Made by a program: the position numbers and the translations under genes. From Candidatus Poseidoniales archaeon (GTDB lineage Archaea; Thermoplasmatota; Poseidoniia; Poseidoniales; Poseidoniaceae), in the NCBI GenBank assembly GCA_003602535.1, contig QQSA01000046.1, positions 1 to 11,738 of the forward strand: a stretch of DNA of 11,738 nt, read 5' to 3'. The notes under the pieces are model-generated. The model did no database searches, was not told the origin of the DNA, and saw only the letters and a program-made list of their open reading frames with translations. This document shows positions 6,373 to 11,738 of this stretch, in pieces (positions within the stretch are counted from its first letter, which is position 1; the number at the start of each line of letters is the position of its first letter).

Positions 6373-8445
6373 ATGCGAGCGGTTTTTGTTGTGGTTTTTA
6401 TCACCATATTCGCTCCAATATCCTTTGCGATTCAAGAGGATAGCTCAATAAATTCTATGGGATTGAAATTGAATGGAGATTCTTCGATAGGGTTTTTCGA
6501 TGAGCTTGATGGTTCGGGCGTAGTTATTGCTGTTGCAGACACTGGGATTGATATGGATCATTCTTGTTTTAGGAATTCCTCCAATGACGTAGGTTCTCCC
6601 GGAGAATACCATCGAAAGGTGGTTAAGTTGAATGATACTATTGATGATTGGGACAGTCAGGGGCACCAGCAGTTCAAACATGGAACCCATATTGCTGGAA
6701 TTCTTGCTTGTGATAATTTGGATGATAATACTGAAATTAATTCACAGTCAAATGGTTCTAGGCTCGTAGTCCAAGATATTGTTGGATCGAATGGTTGGGA
6801 AGTTCCCGATGTAGACAAATTACTATCTGAGGCATCTGAGTATGGTGCGGTAATCAATTCATGGTCTTGGGGAGACAATACAATAAATTACACTGAAAGA
6901 AGTAGAGTAATTGATTTATGGACTTCTGAAAATCCTTGGTCGCTGGTTTTTGTTGCTCCGGGTAATAATGCTGGTATGATGCTTGAGCCTTCGAATGCAT
7001 ACAATGTGGTTTCTGTAGCGGCCAGTGATGCTGAAAAAAATGCTAGTATGTGGCCCAGTAGTTCGCGTGGACCTGATGTTAATGATAGAAGGGGAACATT
7101 GGTTTCGGCTCCGGGAATTAACGTGGTTTCAGCAAAAAGTGATGGAAATATCATGAGTATGAATAATGGAACTTATGCAATGTCTGGTACCTCTGTTGCT
7201 GCCCCAATGGCTGCTTCGTTTACCGCGTTATTGCAGCAATTAATCGAAGACGAATATGGCTACACCCCTTCGGCTCCGTTGTTGCGTTCAATGTTGGCCT
7301 CTTCGGCCGAACCAATTACTGGTTTGGCGCCTGATTCTATTCAGGGGTATGGTCGGCCATCCCTATCTTCGTTTAACAATGGTTTATTTGTTCATGACTC
7401 TTATGCTGTTGAAGATTGGGTTTCGATTATTCAGGATCGCGGGGGAAGTTTGGATAATTTGTTGGTAAACCCTTGGAATGGGTCTGGTGCCGCTGGCCCG
7501 TTTTTATCTGAAAATGAAAGTTGGAAAAAATTATTGAAACCTGTTTCAGAAGAGGATTTAGAAGTTGTATTATCTTACAATGTTAAACCATTGGATTTTG
7601 AAATTGACGATATTAGATTGATTGTTAGAACATCAGATGGAAGGGTCGCTGTTGATGATCAAATTGGAAGTTCGGGGTATAGTCAGTTGTTTTACCAATC
7701 CGTATATTCTCCTTTGGAAATGGATTCGTCGAACGAAACGACGGTTATGATTCGTGTCCCTCACACACAATTAACAGGTGTTGAGTGGGTTGAAATTGAA
7801 GTTGTTGCCAACTCAATTTCAAAAGGAAATGCGATTGGTATGTTGGGAGTAAATGGAACAAAGATTGGTTTTGGTTTAACAGCAACAGGGGTCGAAGAAT
7901 TACAACCAAACAGTGGCCCTACTATAGTAATGAATGGTGGGCCGTCTGGTGGAGAAAATTACAGTGATGAGGTTGTGTTGAAATTAGAAATTGATGATCA
8001 GGAGAATGATGGGGTCGTCGTTGCGGTTCGTTTAGTAAATTCCAATTATAGTGTTGAATTAGAAGGTTGTTCGACATTATCTAATTCCCAATTTAATATC
8101 ACATGTAAGGTTGATATCGAACGAGATTTGGTTCCTATGAAAATAAATCGGCACGACTGGTTCTTTGAAGTAGTGGCTTTAGATAACAATTCGTCCAAAT
8201 GGACCGGCCCTGAAATGACATCTTTTAGTACTGAAAATTTCACAATTTGGTGGGAGTCTCCTTTGTTACTTGACAAAGACGGTTGGCCAACATTAGAAGA
8301 AAGTGTGGATAATAAAGAAAATCAAACATTATTGTTGGGCGTTTTGGGTGTTATCATAGGGGTTGTTGTGGCCGCCAGTGTAATGTTTAGGCGGTCTGAG
8401 GATAATGATTTGAATGAGGCTAAACCCCCGTTTAGATCGAAATAA
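6373..8445 (+). CDS. Membrane-anchored subtilisin-family (S8) serine protease
   Basis: A 690-residue secreted protease. Residues 1-19 are a signal peptide (cleavage likely after SFA). The catalytic domain runs from about 45 to 330: Asp56 in VAVADTGID, His103 in HGTHIAG, the oxyanion Asn198 in APGNN, and nucleophile Ser274 in SGTSVAAP, so the triad is complete. INSWSWG (161-167) recalls the KP-43 branch of S8. Only about 30 residues separate the signal peptide from the catalytic core, so there is no recognisable I9 inhibitory prodomain. A long beta-rich region (about 340-640) of uncertain fold follows, then one transmembrane helix (652-671) and a short charged tail. About fifteen N-x-S/T sequons suit a glycosylated extracellular protein. 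It should sit on the cell surface and degrade peptides or proteins. It is divergent from the LX operon; no Shine-Dalgarno is evident. Confidence 0.92.
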   Translation: MRAVFVVVFITIFAPISFAIQEDSSINSMGLKLNGDSSIGFFDELDGSGVVIAVADTGIDMDHSCFRNSSNDVGSPGEYHRKVVKLNDTIDDWDSQGHQQFKHGTHIAGILACDNLDDNTEINSQSNGSRLVVQDIVGSNGWEVPDVDKLLSEASEYGAVINSWSWGDNTINYTERSRVIDLWTSENPWSLVFVAPGNNAGMMLEPSNAYNVVSVAASDAEKNASMWPSSSRGPDVNDRRGTLVSAPGINVVSAKSDGNIMSMNNGTYAMSGTSVAAPMAASFTALLQQLIEDEYGYTPSAPLLRSMLASSAEPITGLAPDSIQGYGRPSLSSFNNGLFVHDSYAVEDWVSIIQDRGGSLDNLLVNPWNGSGAAGPFLSENESWKKLLKPVSEEDLEVVLSYNVKPLDFEIDDIRLIVRTSDGRVAVDDQIGSSGYSQLFYQSVYSPLEMDSSNETTVMIRVPHTQLTGVEWVEIEVVANSISKGNAIGMLGVNGTKIGFGLTATGVEELQPNSGPTIVMNGGPSGGENYSDEVVLKLEIDDQENDGVVVAVRLVNSNYSVELEGCSTLSNSQFNITCKVDIERDLVPMKINRHDWFFEVVALDNNSSKWTGPEMTSFSTENFTIWWESPLLLDKDGWPTLEESVDNKENQTLLLGVLGVIIGVVVAASVMFRRSEDNDLNEAKPPFRSK

Positions 8446-8447
8446 TG

Positions 8448-8461
8448 GCGCTTCAAAGCGC
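8448..8461. other. Small hairpin just after the protease stop
   Basis: GCGCTT-CA-AAGCGC is a perfect inverted repeat with 6-bp arms, starting three bases after the protease TAA. No T-run follows, so it is not a classic terminator. It may be an RNA processing or stability element, or an operator upstream of the actin gene. Confidence 0.4.
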
Positions 8462-8468
8462 GAGTGAG

Positions 8469-8474
8469 TATTAA
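8469..8474 (+). promoter_or_regulatory. Possible TATA element of the actin gene
   Basis: TATTAA lies 50 bases before the actin ATG in an otherwise mixed-composition spacer. Transcription would then start near 8495-8500, leaving a leader of roughly 25-30 bases that carries a Shine-Dalgarno. This is a weak, position-based call. Confidence 0.25.
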
Positions 8475-8497
8475 GTCAAGTGACTCTATGGGCGGAA

Positions 8498-8510
8498 TGT
8501 CCGAAGGACA
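8498..8510. other. Hairpin in the actin leader
   Basis: TGTCC-GAA-GGACA is a perfect 5-bp inverted repeat just upstream of the Shine-Dalgarno GGTGAG (8513-8518) and the actin ATG. It could fold in the mRNA leader. Confidence 0.35.
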
Positions 8511-8512
8511 AT

Positions 8513-8518
8513 GGTGAG
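8513..8518 (+). promoter_or_regulatory. Shine-Dalgarno GGTGAG of the actin gene
   Basis: GGTGAG precedes the ATG at 8524 by five bases, supporting that start; the phosphate-1 motif begins at residue 8. Confidence 0.65.
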
Positions 8519-8523
8519 ATAAA

Positions 8524-9528
8524 ATGGGAGAAAGACTCTATGTTGGAATTGATTTGGGAACATACCAATCGACTATTGCTAGTAGTGCAGGTTCAATGGA
8601 AACAATTGAAACAGTTGTTGGTAGACCAAAAGACCCTGTTGCTAGAAATTTTCTAGGTCGTGATGTTCTTTTCGGAAATGATGCTCTAAAGAACAAGTTG
8701 GCTTGCAACCTTTACCGCCCAATGGCCGCTGGTGTTGCTCAGGATGATGAAGCAAATTTAGCCGCTGCTAAGGCTTTCGTTACTCACCTTATCGAAACCG
8801 TAGGTCCAGAAGATTATGATGAAGTGTTTGGAGTAATCTGTTCACCATCTCACGTTTCTTTTACTGACAAGAGTAATTTGGTTGCTACACTGCGTGGCCA
8901 GGTCAATGCGATCATGGTAGTAACAGAACCTTTCGCAACCGCATATGGAATTGGTGAAATTTCAGGATCCATTTGTGTAGACATTGGTGCAGGAACAACG
9001 GATATTGCTCGCTTGTATGGAATCTTCCCTACTGAAGAAGATCAATTGACTATCCAAGAAGCTGGAGATTGGATTGATGTTCAACTTATGGGGCTTGTTC
9101 AGAAGAAATATACTGGCGCACAAGTAACCAAAGACATGGTTCGAAAGTGGAAGGAAGAATTTTCCTATGTGAACGGCGAAGACCGTGAACAAATGGTTGA
9201 ATTATCTGTTGAGGGTAAGAAGCAAGTTGTTGACATCGGTGATTTGATTAAGACCGCATGTACAATGGTTGTTGGTAAGGTCGGTTCTGCAATTAAGACA
9301 ATCGTGGCTACTGCTGATCCGGAATATCAGCCTATTCTCAGAAACAATATCATCCTCTCTGGTGGAGGCTCATTGATTGAAGGAATTGCTGAAGCGGTTG
9401 CGAATGATATTGCAGATATTGGTGACGTGACCGTAACTTGTGTTGACGACCCTATCGAAAAGGTCGCAACCGGTGCAATGGCACTAGCCCAAGATATGCC
9501 TGACGAGCAATATACCGCCATCAACTAA
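8524..9528 (+). CDS. MamK-like bacterial-type actin (filament-forming ATPase)
   Basis: This 334-residue protein has the complete actin/Hsp70 nucleotide fold. It shows phosphate-1 GIDLGT (8-13), connect-1 with the putative catalytic Glu135 in EPFATAYG, phosphate-2 DIGAGTTD (153-160), the adenosine motif LSGGGSLIEGI (278-288) and connect-2 ATGAMAL (315-321). Several stretches recall MamK, the magnetosome actin, rather than MreB, crenactin or salactin: the VVGRPKD segment with FLGRDVLFG, YRPMAAGV, TEEDQLTIQEAGDWID, DPEYQPILRNN, and VTVTCVDDP near the end. Length also fits MamK. It is expected to polymerise with ATP in the cytoplasm. No transmembrane helix or amphipathic N-terminus is evident. 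The next gene encodes a coiled-coil protein that may be its partner. Family assignment is from remembered sequence, so MamK-like rather than MamK is claimed. Confidence 0.9.
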   Translation: MGERLYVGIDLGTYQSTIASSAGSMETIETVVGRPKDPVARNFLGRDVLFGNDALKNKLACNLYRPMAAGVAQDDEANLAAAKAFVTHLIETVGPEDYDEVFGVICSPSHVSFTDKSNLVATLRGQVNAIMVVTEPFATAYGIGEISGSICVDIGAGTTDIARLYGIFPTEEDQLTIQEAGDWIDVQLMGLVQKKYTGAQVTKDMVRKWKEEFSYVNGEDREQMVELSVEGKKQVVDIGDLIKTACTMVVGKVGSAIKTIVATADPEYQPILRNNIILSGGGSLIEGIAEAVANDIADIGDVTVTCVDDPIEKVATGAMALAQDMPDEQYTAIN

Positions 9529-9541
9529 GGGTCCAAGAAAT

Positions 9542-9554
9542 GGCCCGTAGGGCC
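9542..9554. other. GC hairpin after the actin stop
   Basis: GGCCC-GTA-GGGCC is a perfect 5-bp inverted repeat 13 bases after the actin stop. No U-run follows it. With the next inverted repeat it makes two stem-loops in a 50-base spacer. Confidence 0.4.
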
Positions 9555-9556
9555 TC

Positions 9557-9575
9557 TCGACCAATGAAAGGTTGA
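9557..9575 (+). other. Stem-loop covering the ribosome-binding region of the coiled-coil gene
   Basis: As RNA, UCGACC (9557-9562) can pair with GGUUGA (9570-9575), one pair being a G-U wobble, around a 7-base loop. The 3' arm overlaps AGGTTGA, the only Shine-Dalgarno-like sequence before the ATG at 9579. Folding could lower initiation unless translation from the actin gene opens it. Confidence 0.3.
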
Positions 9576-9578
9576 AGA

Positions 9579-10868
9579 ATGGTTGTTGCACGATTGTGCG
9601 CAATGACGCTCGGCAGTTCAACATCTGGTGGCATTCGCCGCATGACTGAAACGACTGGCGATGAGCGTGCTGCGTTGGAGGGGATGTTGCGCGCATACCC
9701 TGTTGATCAGCTCGTGGAAGAGGTTTTGGTGGCTTGGCAAGAGCTTGCAGATAGAAATGAAGATCTTGTAACCTCTAAACAACGACTTCGAGTCTTAGAA
9801 TTGGACCTTGCAGAAAGGAAAGATGCTGTTGCTCCAGAAGTTGCTCAACTACGTGCTGCTGAAAATGATTTGGAAGAATCTAATGCTAGAATTATTCATG
9901 TTGAGAGATTATTAGAAGATTCAAGACGGGAATTGGCTGAGAATAAGGCCGGCCTATCTGCTGCAGAAAGAGATTCTTTGGAGAAGGAAGCGGCACAGCT
10001 TCGTGAATTAACTACTCAACAAGACGATGTTATTGCTGAAATGGAAGGAAGAATGTCGCAAATGGTTGATGCTTTGGAGCGTGCTGCAGCTGCTGGATTG
10101 ACCAGCGTTACAGCTGATGAGGTTCGCGCTTTAAAGGCGCAATCTGATGCTTTGTCCGGAGATTTGGAGGCTGAAAAGGCCGCTAATGATGCTCTAGAAG
10201 AGGAGCGCCAACGCCTAAGAGATATTGCTGATCGTCTTCGCGGACTATTGGATGCCAGAGATAAGCGTCTAGCAGAATTGGAAGAGCAGTTGGAAAGAGT
10301 AATGCAAGGTCCTCGTTCAGTATCTGCTGAACACGATTACTTAGTAGAGCAAATTGAAGAGTTGAAGCGTAGATTGCTTGAAAGGAATAGAGAATATGAA
10401 TCTCTTCGAAGAAGAGAGCGTCGTTTGCATAATGATGTCTTTGAAAGAGATGAAAGAATTCAACAAATGTCACTAACTATTGGAGACTTAGAGGCTGCAC
10501 TAACTGATAGGACTTCTGAAGTTAGAGAATTAGAATCGCAGAGGGATACTGCTGTCCATGAATTGGATGGTGTGAAGAGAACTGAAAGGACAAGGGAGGT
10601 TGTTGGAAGAGTGTTTGCCGATTCATTATCCTTGGTTAGAAGTCATGATGAAAGAGAATTGAGGCGAGAGGTTTATGCTAATTCTCCGGATGTTGAAAGA
10701 ACTATTTCAGCACCAGATGCTACAGATATGCAAACTTTAGCAGAAGGTGGAAGTGTGGATTTAGATACGGCACTAGAGGTCATTGAGAAAGGAATGGATG
10801 TCGATAGAACACCTCGTCCAGAATCGCCTGGAGGAACAGGAGATCCTGTCCTCTACGATGAAGATTGA
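9579..10868 (+). CDS. Long coiled-coil protein next to the actin
   Basis: A 429-residue protein with no recognised enzymatic domain. After a non-helical start comes a short helical segment (30-55, with AYPVDQLVEEVLVAW). Then heptad-rich, charged coiled coil runs from about 55 to 172, is broken by AAAGLTSVTADE (171-181), resumes to about 243, breaks at QGPRSVSAEHD, and continues to about 340, where LKRRLLERNREYESLRRRERR is strikingly basic. The C-terminal 90 residues are acidic and probably partly disordered, ending in LYDED. No membrane helix is seen. ATG 9579 is used; an ATG at 9642 would remove 21 residues of doubtful value. It follows the actin gene by 50 bases on the same strand, so co-expression is likely. 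Structural or filament-linking roles are inferred. The 3' end overlaps the GGGP synthase gene by 16 bases. A PAN-type proteasomal ATPase is excluded: there is no AAA+ domain. Confidence 0.8.
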   Translation: MVVARLCAMTLGSSTSGGIRRMTETTGDERAALEGMLRAYPVDQLVEEVLVAWQELADRNEDLVTSKQRLRVLELDLAERKDAVAPEVAQLRAAENDLEESNARIIHVERLLEDSRRELAENKAGLSAAERDSLEKEAAQLRELTTQQDDVIAEMEGRMSQMVDALERAAAAGLTSVTADEVRALKAQSDALSGDLEAEKAANDALEEERQRLRDIADRLRGLLDARDKRLAELEEQLERVMQGPRSVSAEHDYLVEQIEELKRRLLERNREYESLRRRERRLHNDVFERDERIQQMSLTIGDLEAALTDRTSEVRELESQRDTAVHELDGVKRTERTREVVGRVFADSLSLVRSHDERELRREVYANSPDVERTISAPDATDMQTLAEGGSVDLDTALEVIEKGMDVDRTPRPESPGGTGDPVLYDED

Positions 10869-11668
10869 GCCCCAGAAACTACATCTGATATTTTCTGACT
10901 TAGTTCATCCATATTAGATGCGTCTTCGGTAAGAGTTCCAGTTACTATCCAGTTAGCTCCCGCCCTTGCGGCCTTTGCCGCCTGTTCACTTGTTCTAATG
11001 CCTCCGCCCACTATTAGGCATAACTCATCGACTTCCCTAGCAGCAGAAATGCAGCTTTCATCGACTTGTGTAGAGGCTCCACTTCCTGCTTCTAAATACA
11101 ATATTTTGAAACCAAACATTTTGGCTGTTAATGAATATGATTTGACTAAGTCTGTTTGATTAGATTCGATTAGTTGTGCTTCGCCAACTTCACCAACCTT
11201 GCCACCAGGAGAAAATACCAGATATCCAGTAGGTAATGCTTCGACTCCAAATTTATCGAGATGAGGTGCGCCCCTAAGCTGTTCTCCGACCAAAAACTTC
11301 CTTGATTCTGAATTCATTAGCATCATGAAGGTTATACCATCTGCTGCTGGAGATAAGGCGTGTGCCCCACCCGGGAATAGTACAACAGGAACTCTCCACG
11401 TTTCTTCGTTTGAAGTTGGGTCTTGGCTTGCAGCAAAAATTTGCAGTTCTAATGCTTCTTGTATTGATTTGCAAGTTTCATGGACTACTTCATCAGGAGT
11501 GTCTGTTGATCCACCTATGAAAATCATCCTAGAGCCTGCATTTACACAAGCAATAGCTCTTCTAGTTGCAATCTCTGAGGATTGCTTTCCTGGGTCTATT
11601 AGTGTAATATGTCGGCACCCAAAACTTCGGTCGAGGATGTAATTTAGAAGGCCCTCATCTGGAAGCAT
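10853..11668 (-). CDS. Geranylgeranylglyceryl phosphate synthase (GGGP synthase)
   Basis: The enzyme joins geranylgeranyl diphosphate to sn-glycerol-1-phosphate, the first committed ether bond of archaeal membrane lipids (PcrB/GGGPS TIM-barrel family). Visible signatures in the 271 residues: HITLIDPGK (20-28; Asp25 probably binds Mg2+), IGGST (51-55), VLFPG (96-100), a FLVGEQ segment (125-130), PTGYLVFSPGGKVGEVGEAQLI (146-167), YLEAGSGA (191-198), VGGGIRTSEQA (220-230) and ANWIVTGTLTE (238-248), the last three forming the glycerol-phosphate site. The start at 11668 is supported by a strong AGGAGG nine bases upstream. It is convergent with the coiled-coil gene and starts one base after the stop of the preceding minus-strand gene, so it belongs to an operon that continues beyond the window. 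Confidence 0.95.
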   Translation of the reverse strand: MLPDEGLLNYILDRSFGCRHITLIDPGKQSSEIATRRAIACVNAGSRMIFIGGSTDTPDEVVHETCKSIQEALELQIFAASQDPTSNEETWRVPVVLFPGGAHALSPAADGITFMMLMNSESRKFLVGEQLRGAPHLDKFGVEALPTGYLVFSPGGKVGEVGEAQLIESNQTDLVKSYSLTAKMFGFKILYLEAGSGASTQVDESCISAAREVDELCLIVGGGIRTSEQAAKAARAGANWIVTGTLTEDASNMDELSQKISDVVSGAQSSS

Positions 11669-11669
11669 G

Positions 11670-11738
11670 TTAGGAAACCTCCTGAAGGGAATGAATGAGG
11701 TTTTTGGCGAGATTGTGGCCCTCCACTATTGCTTCATC
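11670..11738 (-). CDS. C-terminal end of an unidentified gene upstream of GGGP synthase
   Basis: The last 22 codons of an open frame entering from the window edge end in TAA one base before the GGGP synthase ATG. The visible end is a helical, amphipathic segment ending HSLQEVS. The tight stop/start spacing and the strong Shine-Dalgarno inside this stretch fit an operon partner. The fragment is too short to identify and a chance open frame of this length is possible. Confidence 0.4.
   Translation of the reverse strand, partial: DEAIVEGHNLAKNLIHSLQEVS
11678..11683 (-). promoter_or_regulatory. Shine-Dalgarno AGGAGG of GGGP synthase
   Basis: A full AGGAGG lies nine bases before the ATG at 11668, the strongest ribosome binding site in the window. 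It sits within the 3' end of the preceding partial frame. Confidence 0.75.

Noticed and set aside
8448..8461. Intrinsic terminator after the protease gene
   Set aside because: There is a stem but no T-run after it, and archaeal termination depends mainly on T-tracts.
8524..9528. Evidence for magnetosomes
   Set aside because: Only an actin resembling MamK is present; no mamA, mamB, mamE, mamI or other magnetosome gene is in the window, and MamK-like actins occur outside magnetotactic organisms.
9579..10868. Proteasome-activating ATPase or SMC/Rad50 protein
   Set aside because: No Walker A or B motif, no AAA+ domain and no zinc hook; only coiled coil and an acidic tail.
1..11738. CRISPR array, tRNA or rRNA genes, insertion sequence, prophage
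   Set aside because: No spaced direct repeats, cloverleaf-like segments, transposase motifs, terminal inverted repeats or phage genes were seen; the window is nearly all ordinary coding sequence.

Overview
The window looks like a chromosomal piece of a marine planktonic euryarchaeon, most likely Poseidoniales (Marine Group II) or a close relative. Archaea are indicated by geranylgeranylglyceryl phosphate synthase (the ether-lipid enzyme), ribosomal protein L18Ae/LX, prefoldin alpha and an FtsY receptor in the archaeal order LX-pfdA-ftsY. The lineage assignment rests on AT-leaning composition, dense packing with short overlaps, AGGTGA-type ribosome binding sites inside operons, and a membrane-anchored secreted protease and a lipoprotein hydrolase typical of particle-degrading heterotrophs. 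It is an inference, not a phylogeny.

Layout. (1) 1-740, minus: N-terminal two thirds or less of a secreted lipoprotein of the S15/CocE alpha/beta-hydrolase class, cut by the window edge. (2) 871-3007, plus: a tight operon of an extended SDR epimerase/reductase, an orotidine-5'-phosphate decarboxylase of the eukaryotic URA3 type, and a small single-pass membrane protein. (3) 2955-6283, minus: L18Ae/LX, prefoldin alpha, FtsY, a DUF1844 protein and an unusual response-regulator receiver domain with a C-terminal membrane anchor. This block is about making, folding and targeting proteins. (4) 6373-8445, plus: a subtilisin-family protease with signal peptide and C-terminal membrane anchor, divergent from the LX operon. 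(5) 8524-10868, plus: a MamK-like bacterial-type actin followed by a long coiled-coil protein. (6) 10853-11738, minus: GGGP synthase preceded by the last codons of an unidentified gene.

The best candidate for a little-described system is the actin plus coiled-coil pair. The actin keeps all nucleotide-binding motifs and resembles magnetosome MamK more than crenactin or salactin, yet no magnetosome gene is nearby. The adjacent coiled-coil protein is a plausible filament partner, as adjacent coiled-coil proteins are for many prokaryotic actins. Small hairpins sit before the actin gene and in the spacer between the two genes.

A second point of interest is the tail-anchored receiver domain downstream of ftsY and DUF1844, with no kinase in view. 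Its 3' end overlaps the oppositely oriented membrane-protein gene by 53 bp. No tRNA, rRNA, CRISPR array, insertion sequence or clear prophage signal was seen, and no stretch over 300 bases lacks a gene.
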